Origin: Bacillus_BD sp963765265
GTDB taxonomy: Bacteria > Bacillota > Bacilli > Bacillales > Cytobacillaceae
Assembly: GCA_963765265.1 (NCBI GenBank)
Contig: CAVXVN010000006.1
Location: 186,001 to 250,000 of the forward strand
Direction of reading: 5' to 3'
Length of the DNA stretch: 64,000 nt
Below are positions 37,443 to 47,180 of this stretch, one piece after another. A program made the position numbers and the translations under genes. Under the pieces are notes generated by a model, which worked only from the letters and a program-made list of their open reading frames with translations, had not been told where the DNA came from and searched no databases. Numbering within the stretch: the first letter of the stretch is position 1; each line of letters starts with the position of its first letter.

Positions 37443-39506
37443 TTAATCAAGTTTTTCCCCTTCCAGTACGCCTGTTTCTTCTAAGTAATCTCTTAATGGT
37501 TGATATTCTGTTGCCTTCCAAAAGTAAGTGGATTCAACAAGAATGGCAGCATCTTGTCTTGCCGTTTCGAGAGCACGAAAATCATGTACCATATCTGCTA
37601 CTTTAAATTCAGGCAAACCACTTTGCTTTTTACCAAAAAAATCACCAGGTCCGCGAAGTTCCAAATCCTTTTCACTTAGAACAAAACCATCATTTGTTTC
37701 AGTCATAATCTTCATTCGTTCTTTCCCTGTCTCGGACTTAGGATCTGCAAGTAAGATACAATAAGACTGATCACTACCACGTCCAACACGTCCCCTTAAC
37801 TGGTGAAGTTGAGAAAGTCCAAATCGCTCCGCATCGTAGATCACCATTAAAGTAGCATTGGGTACATTGACACCCACTTCCACCACCGTAGTTGAAACAA
37901 GGACATGAATATGATTTTCACTAAATGCCTTCATGACTGCTTCTTTTTCATCTGCTAACAGCCTTCCATGCATTAAGCCAATTTCAAATTGATTTTGATA
38001 TTGGTGAACGAGTGCGCTATGGACATCTATTGCATTTTGAACATCAAGCTTATCTGATTCCTCGATTAGAGGACAAATTACATATACTTGGTGACCCTTA
38101 CGTAATTCTTTAATCATAAATCCAAATACTCGGTCCAACATTTCCTGTTTTACCCAATATGTCTCAATAGACTTTCGCCCTGCAGGCATCTCATCTATGA
38201 TGGAAACATCCATTTCACCAAATACGGTAATAGCCAATGTACGAGGAATAGGCGTTGCCGTCATAAATAAAACATCTGGATTTTCACCTTTTTCACGAAG
38301 GATCCTCCGTTGGTTAACCCCAAAACGATGCTGTTCATCCGTGATAACCTGTCCTAGATTATGAAATTCAACCTCATCTTGAATTAAAGCATGCGTTCCA
38401 ATTAAAATATCAATTTCTCCCAATTTTAATTTTGCAAGAATTTCCTTGCGCCTCTTTCCTTTTACAGAACTGGTTAATAACTCGCAGGTTACCCCTACAG
38501 GTCCAAGCATACTTGAAAGTGACTCCATATGCTGTTCCGCGAGAATTTCCGTTGGCACCATTAATGCACCTTGCAAACCAGCAGATACACTTGCAAATAA
38601 AGAAATCGCAGCCACCACCGTTTTCCCTGAACCAACATCTCCTTGAAGAAGTCGGTTCATTCGATAAGGTGATTTTAAATCCGAAAGAATTTCATTAACC
38701 ACTTGTTTTTGAGCATTTGTCAACGGAAAAGGTAAATTCGAGATAAAATCATCTACTTTTTCTCTCTCAAAGTTTTGGGAAATCCCTCCTGAATTTTCTC
38801 TCTCCATTTTCCGAAGGGTCTGCATTTTTAACTGAAATAAGAGAAATTCTTCATATACAAAGCGTCTTCTTGCTTGTTTAAGTTCCTCTTGCTTCGTTGG
38901 AAAGTGAAGAGCTCTAAAAGCATCTCTTCTGTTTAATAGCTTGTATTTTCTTTGGAGAGATTCAGGAATGTTTTCCTCTACTAAATGACCAAATTGAGAA
39001 AAGGCAAGATGGATACAACGCCTAATCCCCTTTATCGACATCTTGCCTTTTATTGCGTAAACAGGTTCAAAATCATTGGTTGTAGTAGTCTGACCGATCT
39101 TGATTTCGTTTGCTGTAATCATTTGCCTATGCCCATCCCATTTTCCTGAAACGGTGATCATTTCATTCATTGTAATTTTTTTCTTCAAATAGGGTTGATT
39201 AAAGAGAACCACTTGAACTAAATATCGATCAACTAACAAACGAATCGTAAGGCGTGAACGTTTCCGGCCAAAATAGGTTAGAGAAGGCTCACTATGAACC
39301 TTCCCTTCTACGGTTATTTTTTCTTCATGCTTCACTTCAGACAAGTCACGTAACCGAAAATCTTCATAACGATATGGAAAATGCTCCAATAAGTCTTGAA
39401 CGGTATGAATATTCATTTCTGCTAATGATGTTGCTTTATCTTCTCCTATCCCTTTAATAATGGAGATGGATTGTTTTAATGGATTAGTCACTTGTATTAT
39501 CGGCAT
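37443..39506 (-). CDS. recG: ATP-dependent DNA helicase RecG
   Basis: About 687 residues. An N-terminal wedge domain with a helix-hairpin-helix-like IIKGIGEDKATSLAEM is followed by the OB-fold and then helicase motifs: QGDVGSGKTVVA (Walker A), VITDEQHRFG (DEQH), FMTATPIPRTLAI and QLHQLRGRVGRG. It regresses stalled forks and processes branched DNA. The start at ATG 39506 is chosen by family length; a TTG at 39554 is also open but has its ribosome site too close. Neither start has an ideal site. Confidence 0.95.
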   Translation of the reverse strand: MPIIQVTNPLKQSISIIKGIGEDKATSLAEMNIHTVQDLLEHFPYRYEDFRLRDLSEVKHEEKITVEGKVHSEPSLTYFGRKRSRLTIRLLVDRYLVQVVLFNQPYLKKKITMNEMITVSGKWDGHRQMITANEIKIGQTTTTNDFEPVYAIKGKMSIKGIRRCIHLAFSQFGHLVEENIPESLQRKYKLLNRRDAFRALHFPTKQEELKQARRRFVYEEFLLFQLKMQTLRKMERENSGGISQNFEREKVDDFISNLPFPLTNAQKQVVNEILSDLKSPYRMNRLLQGDVGSGKTVVAAISLFASVSAGLQGALMVPTEILAEQHMESLSSMLGPVGVTCELLTSSVKGKRRKEILAKLKLGEIDILIGTHALIQDEVEFHNLGQVITDEQHRFGVNQRRILREKGENPDVLFMTATPIPRTLAITVFGEMDVSIIDEMPAGRKSIETYWVKQEMLDRVFGFMIKELRKGHQVYVICPLIEESDKLDVQNAIDVHSALVHQYQNQFEIGLMHGRLLADEKEAVMKAFSENHIHVLVSTTVVEVGVNVPNATLMVIYDAERFGLSQLHQLRGRVGRGSDQSYCILLADPKSETGKERMKIMTETNDGFVLSEKDLELRGPGDFFGKKQSGLPEFKVADMVHDFRALETARQDAAILVESTYFWKATEYQPLRDYLEETGVLEGEKLD

Positions 39507-39743
39507 ACCAAAGTTCTTCGCCTCTAACTGACGAACGGTTGGTGTAGCCGCCAACCCTCCCTGTTTAGTTTCTCTTCATAATAATCACAAACTAATCCTA
39601 ACATATTTTTTATGACCCATAAAAAAAATCTCTGTCAAAAAGGGGCTTGAACCATCTTGATATTTGATAGCAACAAAATCATTACTAATATCAAAATGAA
39701 TCATACCCCCTTACACAAAAGAAAACTCACATATGAATAATAT

Positions 39744-41424
39744 TTACTCTACTGAAATAATGAATGCATATAACGGTTGATTGCCATTATGAACTTCTAC
39801 TTCAACATCCTGAAACTGCTCTTCTATTAAGGTAACAAGCGCATCAACATCTTCGTCTGTTGCATCTTCACCCTTTAAGATGGTCACAATTTCTGAATCT
39901 TCATCAATCATTTTTCCCAATAGACTTACTAGCTGTTTCTCGTTTATCTTTATTTTTCACTACTATTTTACCATCAAGGATTCCCATAAAATCATCTTTT
40001 TCAATAGCAAGCCCTTCAATGACAGTATCCCGAACAGCAAACGTAATTTGACCAGTTTTTACATGGGCAAACGCATCTGTCATGTGTTTTTTATTCGTCA
40101 AAAGATCTGCACTTGGGTTAAATGCGAGTAAGGCGGACATCCCTTGTGGAACTGTTTTTGATGGAATAACGATTACATTTTCACCACTAACTTCAGCAGC
40201 TTGTTCAGCAGCCATCATAATATTTTTATTATTTGGTAAAACAATGACATTTTTTGCATGAACATCTTTAATAGCATTCACGATATCTTCCGTGCTCGGA
40301 TTCATCGTTTGACCACCTTCGATGATCGAACTAGCACCAATACTCTTAAAAAGATCGGCAATACCGCTTCCCATTGAAACAGCAACAATTCCATATTCTT
40401 CTCTTTCTTTTGGCTTTGACGGGATTTCCTGTTGCAAGACTGTATGAGTTTCACCAACAATATTCGTATGTTGTTCTCTCATATTTTCAACTTTCATTTT
40501 AATTAAACTACCGTATCGCTGACCGTAGTTAAAAACATCCCCAGGGTGTTCCGTATGAATATGTATCTTCACTACTTCATCGTCAGAAATAACGAGCAAG
40601 GAATCACCAAATTGACTCATATCTTGACGGAACTCTTCTTCGGAAAAAGGTTGATTTGTAAGTGTCTTTTGATCAAGTCGGACCATAAATTCAGTACAGT
40701 AGCCATACACAATATCTTCGGTATTCATAAAACCTTGGACACTTTTATGGTGTTCTGTACTTATAAGTTCATCCATTGAATGTGTCATAGGAGATTCAGG
40801 TAATTTTTCACCCTTTAGCTCTGCAAGAAACCCTTCATATACGAACACAAGACCTTGGCCACCGCTATCTACTACCCCAACCTCTTTTAGGACAGGCAAC
40901 AAATCAGGTGTGCGTATTAAAGACGCTTTTGCTTCTTTAACAACCTCTTCCATAACGAAAATAAGATCATCACTTTTTTGGGCAGCTTGTATTCCAACAC
41001 TTGCAGCATCTTTGGCAACGGTTAAAATTGTTCCTTCAACTGGTTTCATAACAGCTTTATAAGCGGTTTCAACACCATTTTCTAAAGCGTGAGCAAATTC
41101 CGTCCCGTTAATGATTGATTTTTGTTCAATTGCTTTTGAAAAACCACGGAATAACTGCGAAAGGATGACACCAGAATTCCCACGTGCCCCCATTAGCAGA
41201 CCTTTTGAAAAAGCAGCACCCACTTTTCCTATATGCTCTTGTATATGATTTTTAACTTCCTTTGCTCCAGAAGTTATCGATAAATTCATATTTGTACCCG
41301 TATCACCATCTGGAACTGGGAAAACGTTTAATGAATCAACATATTTGGCATTTGTAGATAAGTGGTTTGCTCCTTGTATTATCATTTCCGCGAAACGTTT
41401 TCCGTCTAAAACTGTAATTGACAC
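39744..41424 (-). CDS. fakA: Fatty acid kinase ATP-binding subunit FakA (YloV), frame broken near the C-terminus
   Basis: N-terminal DhaL-type kinase domain (MSITVLDGKRFAEM; FPVPDGDTGTNMNLSITSGA; GARGNSGVILSQLFRG) at about residues 1-200, followed by the DegV-partner-binding middle and C-terminal domains. FakA phosphorylates fatty acids held by a DegV-like FakB protein, feeding exogenous fatty acids into PlsX/PlsY. The frame stops at 39904; removing one base at about 39930 extends it through LLGKMIDEDSEIVTILKGED to a stop at 39744, giving 559 residues, the family size. No fakB is in the window. Confidence 0.93.
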
Positions 41425-41439
41425 AAATTTTCCTCCTCA

Positions 41440-41802
41440 CTACGGATTCGTTACACGAACACCTTGAACATATATATTTACTGTGTCAACGGCAAGTCCA
41501 ACTGTTTTGTCCAATGTATATTTTACTTTTGATTGCACATTATGAGCAATCTCTGAAATTTTTGTACCGTAACTTACAATAATATACATATCAATATGTA
41601 CTTGTTGTTCTTCTTGACGCACAATGACACCACGTGTAAAATTTTCTTTTCGTAAAATTTCTGATAAACCGTCTTTAACTTGATTTTTTGAGGCCATTCC
41701 TACGATTCCATAACAATCAACAGCAGCTCCACCTGCAATTGTTGCAATTACATCATTTGATATATCAATTTGTCCGTAAGCATTTTTTAATTCAATGGAC
41801 AT
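41440..41802 (-). CDS. yloU: Asp23/Gls24 family envelope stress protein (YloU)
   Basis: 120 residues from ATG 41802 (MSIELKNAYGQIDISNDVI) behind GGGGGA. The Asp23 core has IAGGAAVDCYGIVGMASKN, IVSYGTKISEIAHNVQSKV and VNIYVQGVRV. Members of this family associate with the membrane or envelope in Gram-positives and often lie next to fakA, as here (15 bases upstream). Precise role unknown. Confidence 0.92.
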   Translation of the reverse strand: MSIELKNAYGQIDISNDVIATIAGGAAVDCYGIVGMASKNQVKDGLSEILRKENFTRGVIVRQEEQQVHIDMYIIVSYGTKISEIAHNVQSKVKYTLDKTVGLAVDTVNIYVQGVRVTNP

Positions 41803-41920
41803 GAGTTTTCCCCCTTTTGGAAATTGCTCCTTGACTACTGCCATTTTACTATAAGCAAAACAATTATTAAAGCACTACCTTATTATAAGTCTATTTTGAC
41901 ATTAAGTCGCATTTCGTTAC

Positions 41921-42025
41921 TCGACCTCTTGACTTGCACAGGATGTGCTGACGTCAACGTTCGCCACAACGTCGGTTTTTAGTCGATGTCCCTAAGCAAG
42001 CGCTTCCGCTTTTCCTGTTGTCAAG
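41921..42025. repeat. Intergenic dispersed-repeat-like element between yloU and rpmB
   Basis: About 105 bases much richer in GC than the surrounding spacer. They contain CACAGGATGTGCTGACGTCA, TTCGCCACAACGTCGG and AAGCGCTTCCGCTTTTC, a set of words I recognise from short repeats scattered in many Bacillaceae genomes. The edges carry CTTGAC and GTCAAG as a weak inverted repeat. It appears degraded compared with the intact form I recall. No coding potential seen. Copy number elsewhere cannot be tested from this window. Confidence 0.6.
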
Positions 42026-42142
42026 TAATTTTTCTTGAAAGGTTTATTTTGAAGTATTGCATTCATTTTGGTTGTATGATAAATTATTAAGGTATCTTTT
42101 AATGGATGAAAAGAGCTTTTCATGCTGTTTTTATCATAATCC

Positions 42143-42195
42143 CAGATTCATAATAATCTGATATTACATGTAATTAAACTGTATGAAACGTTTCA
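42143..42195 (+). promoter_or_regulatory. Three consecutive palindromes upstream of rpmB
   Basis: CAGATT-6-AATCTG (42143-42160), ATTACATGTAAT (42163-42174) and TGAAACGTTTCA (42184-42195) follow each other within 53 bases and end 13 bases before the rpmB ribosome binding site. They could be operators or form hairpins in the leader of the rpmB mRNA. TGAAACGTTTCA is two bases too short to be a standard cre. Confidence 0.4.
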
Positions 42196-42222
42196 GTTTT
42201 TGCAATAAGGAGGGAAAATAAT

Positions 42223-42411
42223 ATGCCACGTAAATGTGTTGTAACTGGTAGAAAGACTACTACAGGTAATTCACGTTCTCATGCTATGAATGCTAATAAA
42301 CGTACATGGGGTGCAAACCTTCAAAAAGTTCGTATTCTTGTTGACGGAAAACCAAAACGTGTTTGGGTTTCTGCTCGAGCTTTAAGATCTGGTAAAGTAG
42401 AACGCGTATAA
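42223..42411 (+). CDS. rpmB: 50S ribosomal protein L28
   Basis: 62 residues, MPRKCVVTGRKTTTGNSRSH, basic throughout, ending LRSGKVERV. The start follows AAGGAGGG. It lacks the paired CxxC zinc ribbon (a single Cys at residue 5), so it is the zinc-free form. It is transcribed opposite to its neighbours spoVM and yloU, as in Bacillus subtilis. Confidence 0.97.
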   Translation: MPRKCVVTGRKTTTGNSRSHAMNANKRTWGANLQKVRILVDGKPKRVWVSARALRSGKVERV

Positions 42412-42419
42412 TCATGTAA

Positions 42420-42448
42420 GGCACCCTTTTATTGGGTGTCTTTTTTTT
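42420..42448 (+). terminator. Intrinsic terminator of rpmB
   Basis: GGCACCC and GGGTGTC form a 7-bp stem (one G-U pair) followed by eight T on the plus strand, nine bases past the rpmB stop. Confidence 0.9.
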
Positions 42449-42470
42449 CAAAAAATACTCTATATGATAT

Positions 42471-42497
42471 AAAAAAAGCACCCACAAGTGGGTGCTT
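42471..42497 (-). terminator. Intrinsic terminator of spoVM
   Basis: AAGCACCCA and TGGGTGCTT with a 4-base loop are followed by seven T on the minus strand. It lies downstream of spoVM and back-to-back with the rpmB terminator. Confidence 0.85.
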
Positions 42498-42587
42498 ATC
42501 ATATTTAATATATAAAAGGATCGAGTTTCCATGAATTTTATTTTTAATTGCACAATCATTTTGCAATAAACAAATGCAAATACTGCA

Positions 42588-42668
42588 TCAACCCTTTTTA
42601 AAAGATCCCAACATTACACGGACAAGTCCACCTAGAAATTTAGGCAATTTAATCGTATAAAATTTCAT
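42588..42668 (-). CDS. spoVM: Stage V sporulation protein SpoVM, 26 residues
   Basis: MKFYTIKLPKFLGGLVRVML plus GSFKKG: a 26-residue amphipathic helix, the same length as in Bacillus subtilis and nearly the same sequence, with the Pro at position 9 kept. SpoVM recognises the convex forespore membrane and anchors the SpoIVA coat basement layer. GAGGAGGGG lies 6 bases before the ATG. It lies between thiN and rpmB, as in Bacillus. It is strong evidence that the organism forms endospores. Confidence 0.96.
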   Translation of the reverse strand: MKFYTIKLPKFLGGLVRVMLGSFKKG

Positions 42669-42793
42669 TATCATGCCCCTCCTCAACCATCATACAATCT
42701 CATATTTGTTTACAAATCAGATTCGTGCTCTGAATTTTCTACTTTCATATCTTATTCAAGTAACAGAAATAAGTACTTTAATATTTAAGACGA

Positions 42794-43442
42794 TTAATCA
42801 GTACTTCTTATTATCATTAATATGCCTTCAGAAAAAGAAAAAGTACCACAATCGTTAATAAGCTCATTACTAATACATACGTGAGGAACCAATATCAATT
42901 TGATATTCTGTTAATGGATATTTGAATCCTTTCAACGTTAAGCCTTTCACCTCAGGAGAAATAGGAATGAATGAAATGTATTTTTTATTTGTTATTTTAT
43001 GTACTGGATAAGTACCAGGAGCTTTTAGTTGGATGATATTTTTATGATCAATAATTTCTATTTGAATATCTCGTTGTTGCATACTCGGATTAATTAATAG
43101 TTGGATATTGGCAAACATATGATCAAGTCGACCACCTGTTGCACCGAAAATACGTATCATTTCAGGTTTTTGATCTATTGCCCAATTCAATGCATGTTCC
43201 ATATCGGTTTCATCTTTCTCTGGTTTAACACTTTTAAGTTCAGTAAGGGAATTTTTAATGAATAAAAATTCCTTCTCCGATACAGAATCAAAATCACCAA
43301 AAGCAATCATTGGTTGGAATCCCATCGTGAATAATGTATAGACCCCACGATCAACCCCAACCCATATAACTTCTTTTTCATGAAATAATTGAAAATCCGG
43401 AAGCAGATCAATAGGACCTCCACCTAATATATGTATAATCAT
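42794..43442 (-). CDS. thiN: Thiamine pyrophosphokinase (frame broken near the C-terminus)
   Basis: Converts thiamine to thiamine diphosphate. MIIHILGGGPIDLLPDFQLF, GVDRGVYTLFTMG, IAFGDFDSV, EKDETDMEHALNWAI and IRIFGATGGRLDHMFANIQL are family motifs. The frame stops at 42870 after IGSSRMY; with one extra base near 42878-42881 removed it continues CISNELINDCGTFSFSEGIL and ends at 42794, giving 215 residues, the usual length. Confidence 0.93.
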
Positions 43443-43470
43443 TGATATAATCCTCCTGTTATCATGAAAG

Positions 43471-43560
43471 ACCCGTTTACTTCTATGTCAAGCACATGAA
43501 AGAAAAGAAGCCGGCTCTGAAGCTGACTTCTTCTTCGTGTCACTTTTCCACTAAACGGGT
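43471..43560 (-). other. Nested inverted repeats between rpe and thiN, including a terminator-like hairpin
   Basis: An outer 9-bp perfect inverted repeat, ACCCGTTTA (43471-43479) and TAAACGGGT (43552-43560), encloses an inner hairpin at 43506-43533 whose minus-strand arms are AGAAGTC and GGCTTCT followed by TTTTCTTTC. The inner hairpin looks like a terminator for the prpC-to-rpe transcript. TTGACA near 43488-43493 on the minus strand could be a -35 box for thiN. The purpose of the outer pairing is unknown. Confidence 0.55.
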
Positions 43561-43608
43561 AGAATGACGCCTACCACTAACGAAAAAACTACCAATGGAT
43601 GCTTTTCT

Positions 43609-44254
43609 TTATCTTTTTAATCGACTGATTGCTTCACTACGATCACTTTGATTAAACACAGCGGAACCTGCAACAAGAACAGTGGCACCTGCTTCTACAC
43701 AAAGAAGTGCTGTTTCCTCATTGACTCCTCCATCTACTTCAATTTCAAGATTTAATCCTTTTTGCTCTGCCATTTCTTTTACCTGTTTTATTTTCGGCAA
43801 GACCGATGAAATGAATTTTTGACCACCAAAACCAGGATTTACTGACATTAATAACACCATATCAATATCTTCAATAATGGGTTCAATCAATTGAACTGGT
43901 GTAGCTGGATTTAATACGACACCCGCTTTTACCCCAAATGATTTAATAAGTTGAATGGTCCGATGCAGATGACGACAGGCTTCAACATGAACAGTAATAT
44001 AATCTGCACCCGCTTTAGCAAAGTCTTCAATATATTGATCGGGATTTTCAATCATTAAATGAACATCCAAGCGGTAACTTTGTAATCGGTCTAATGCTAT
44101 CAACAATGAGCGGACCAATTGTAATATTCGGAACAAAATGTCCGTCCATTACATCCACATGTATATAGTCTGCACCGCCTCTTTCAACATCTTTAATTTC
44201 TTCTCCCAATTTGGAAAAATCAGCAGATAATATGGATGGTGCAATTTTAACCAT
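43609..44254 (-). CDS. rpe: Ribulose-phosphate 3-epimerase (frame broken mid-gene)
   Basis: TIM-barrel enzyme of the pentose phosphate pathway. MVKIAPSILSADFSKLGEEI, DYIHVDVMDGHFVPNITIG, HVEACRHLHRTIQLIKSFG, VNPGFGGQKFI and VDGGVNEETA are all there. The frame breaks between ITKLPL and DVHLMIENPDQYI; removing one of the paired bases at 44067-44068 restores 214 residues. It starts 2 bases after the restored rsgA end. Confidence 0.95.
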
Positions 44255-44256
44255 TT

Positions 44257-45142
44257 TTAATACCTCGGCTTTCTATCTTTTATCTCTTGCAAAAATTCTA
44301 AATAATGCTCATATCGATAAGCAGGGAGTTCTCCATTTTCCATTGCTTTTCTTAACCGCACATTTTGGTTCAGAAACGTGATAACAACCACGAAACTTAC
44401 AATCTTCACTTAATTTTTGAATTTCAGGAAAACAAAAATTTAATTCTTCTGCTTCAATATCTGTAAATTCAAGTGAACTAAATCCTGGTGTATCAGCAAC
44501 AAGACCACTACCAATATGAATCAATTCAACATGACGTGTCGTATGTTTTCCTCGACCCAGATGAGAAGAAATTTCATTTGTTTTAATGCTTAAATCAGGA
44601 CGAAGGACATTAAGTAATGATGATTTTCCAACACCTGATTGACCAGCAAAGACTGAAATTATTCCTTTTAAGTAAGGTAATAGCTCTGTTAATCCCTTCT
44701 TCTGTTTCAGAGGATGTAAGCAATACATTGATAACCTACTTTTCTATATTCCTCAGCATATTGCTCAATTATCTTTTTTTCTTCTTCAGAAGTTAAATCC
44801 ATTTTAGTAATACAAATAAGCGGACGAATACGATTATATTCAATCAGAACGAGAAATCGATCAAGCAAGGTTGTACTAAAATCCGGTTCAACAGCTGAAA
44901 AAACAAGGATTGCTTGATCTACATTCGCAATTGGTGGACGTACCAGTTCATTTTTTCGTCTCTTTCACTTCCATTATATAACCTTCTGTATCATTTTCTG
45001 CTTGAAACACCACTTCATCACCGACAAGGGGGGTTATTTTATTTTTACGAAAAATACCTCTCCCACGACATTGAACGATTCGATCATTACTAAATACATA
45101 ATAAAATCCACTTAACGCTTTTATAATTTTGCCTTCAGGCAT
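44257..45142 (-). CDS. rsgA: Small-subunit maturation GTPase RsgA (CpgA), with four frame breaks
   Basis: Restored length about 293 residues. N-terminal OB-fold (MPEGKIIKALSGFYYVFSND), circularly permuted GTPase with ITKMD before the P-loop GQSGVGKSSLLNVL, TTRHVELIHIG, DTPGFSSLEF, and a C-terminal zinc-binding domain (CFPEI...CKFRGCYHVSEPKC). Four separate extra bases are needed to keep one frame: about 44959, 44727, 44693 and within 44347-44350. After each one the expected family sequence continues, e.g. NELVRPPIANVDQAILVFSA after the first. RsgA checks late 30S maturation. Decay cannot be fully excluded but the even conservation argues against it. Confidence 0.93.
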
Positions 45143-45199
45143 AGCAACGCTCCCTCAATAATTCATAACTACATTAGTCAAGTTACTGTTCATTATCTT

Positions 45200-47180
45200 T
45201 TACTCTGCTGGAAATTGGACTGTTTTGTCAATTAAAACACTTTTATCTCTTCTTACTTTATAATTGGCAACCTCTACCTTGTGCAATGGTCAACTCAATT
45301 GTTTTGGTCATGTTTGCTGTTATATAGTCAGTATACAAGGGTACCGCCATGCTATTATTCATATCTTCAATGAATATCTGTACTTCCTGAGGCTCCCCTT
45401 CAATTTTAGGTTCATATGGAACAATAATTTCAACTGACACTTTTTTAGGAGGTATTACTTCAGGTCCTTTTGAGATATAGGCCGTAATTTTAGAACCCTT
45501 TTCCACTTTGGTGCCCGCCTCAGGCGTTTGTGAAATAACAAGACCTTCAGAAACAGTACTACTAAACTGTTTCTGAGAAACATCTGCTAATAATCCAACA
45601 GAATCAGCATAATCTTGAACACCAGTTGCATTATATCCAGATAAATTCTTCACTTCAATTTGAGCTGGTCCTTTACTGACAGTGAATTCCAAAACAGTTT
45701 CATCAGGTATAGCTTCGTATCCTTCAGGATAATTTTGTTCAATAATGGTACCCATCTCTGCAGTTTCATTATTAACTTCGGTCATTTTTATATTTTTAAA
45801 TCCTTTGCTATATAAATGCGAACGTACATCATCATAGATTTGAGTACTATAATCAGATAATTTAAATGTAGCTTTTCCCAAACTTTCTATGATATTAATT
45901 TTCGTTCCTTCTTTAGTATTTCTTCCTGCTTTTGGATCTGTTCTTATCACAATACCTTCTTGAATTTCTTCATCCGTCACTTCCTTTGTATCACCAATCA
46001 TAAATCCTGCTTCATTAAGAGTTACAATGGCTTCTTCTAATTCCATCCCAGATACATCAGGAACTTCTATCTCTTTAGGAGAAAACAGGGGTGGAAGAAC
46101 TGTAAAAGCTAATATACCTAGAATAATTAAAGTGGATAAGATAGAAACCAATACAATTGGTAATTTTTTTCTCTTTCCTTTATTCTCAACTTTTCCTTTT
46201 TCTTTAGGAGATGAAGAACTTAAAATGGCTTTTTTCTCATGATCATGAATGATCGTTTCATCCAAATTAGAAAAGGATCGATCGTTTGTAATGATCGGTA
46301 TTGCTTTCGTAGCGTCATTATCCACTGGTATATTAAATTTAGGTTCATCTATACGGCTATCGTCTAAAGAAGTCCGAATGTCAGCCTCCATTTCTTCTAC
46401 ATTTTCATAACGATGAAAAGGATCTTTTGCCGTTGCTTTTAGTACTATATTTTCAACACTTTGAGGAATAGCAGGATTCCATCTTCTAATAGATGGTGTT
46501 TCAGATTGAAGATGCTTCAAAGCAATCGAAACAGCCGATTCCCCTGAAAAAGGAAGTCTCCCCGTCAATAACTCAAACATAACAATGCCAAGTGAATAAA
46601 TATCAGATTTATGGTTAGCAACGCCACCTCTTGCTTGTTCAGGAGATAAATAATGGACTGAACCTAGAACAGAATTGGTTTGTGTGATGCTTGTCGCACT
46701 TAAAGCCATTGCAATACCAAAATCTGTAATTTTCACATTGCCATTCTGGTCCATCAATATATTTTGTGGTTTGATATCTCGATGAATAATATGATTTTGA
46801 TGAGCATGTGTTATAGCTGATGTTAATTGTTCCATAATGGAGAGAGCTTTGGAAACAGGAATAGGTGAATGTTGTTGTATGTATTGTTTTAAAGTTTGAC
46901 CCTCGACATATTCCATAACGATATAATAAACGGAGTCACCCTCTTCTCCAACATCATAGATACTTACGATATTCTGATGGACGAGACTTGTTGCAGATTG
47001 AGCTTCTCTCCGAAATCGACGAATCAGTTCCTCATCATTAGCAAAATCAAGACGTAAGACCTTCACCGCGACATCGCGGTCTAAAATCATATCATGCGCC
47101 AAATAAACATTGGCCATACCTCCGCCACCGACCATATCCAACACTTTATAGCGACCATTTATTCTTTTTCCGATCATCAT
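45200..47180 (-). CDS. prkC: Ser/Thr protein kinase PrkC with PASTA domains (frame broken near the C-terminus)
   Basis: Kinase domain about residues 11-270, with GGGGMANVYLA, catalytic HRDIKPQN, DFGIA and SPEQARGG. One membrane segment lies at about 337-360, followed by three extracellular PASTA repeats (about 365-570). PrkC senses muropeptides and controls germination, cell-wall and translation targets. The frame ends at 45258; removing one base at about 45275 gives the ending EVANYKVRRDKSVLIDKTV and a stop at 45200 (659 residues). Its ATG overlaps prpC by 4 bases. Confidence 0.95.

Noticed and set aside
42184..42195. cre site upstream of rpmB (TGAAACGTTTCA)
   Set aside because: It is 12 bases, two short of the 14-base cre, so the half-sites are wrongly spaced.
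43443..43608. TPP riboswitch before thiN
   Set aside because: The conserved CTGAGA and thi-box core sequences are absent, and thiN acts in salvage; only inverted repeats are present.
43609..45142. Programmed ribosomal frameshifting in rpe or rsgA
   Set aside because: No slippery heptamer with a downstream structure is seen, the shifts occur in many unrelated genes, and rsgA would need four of them.
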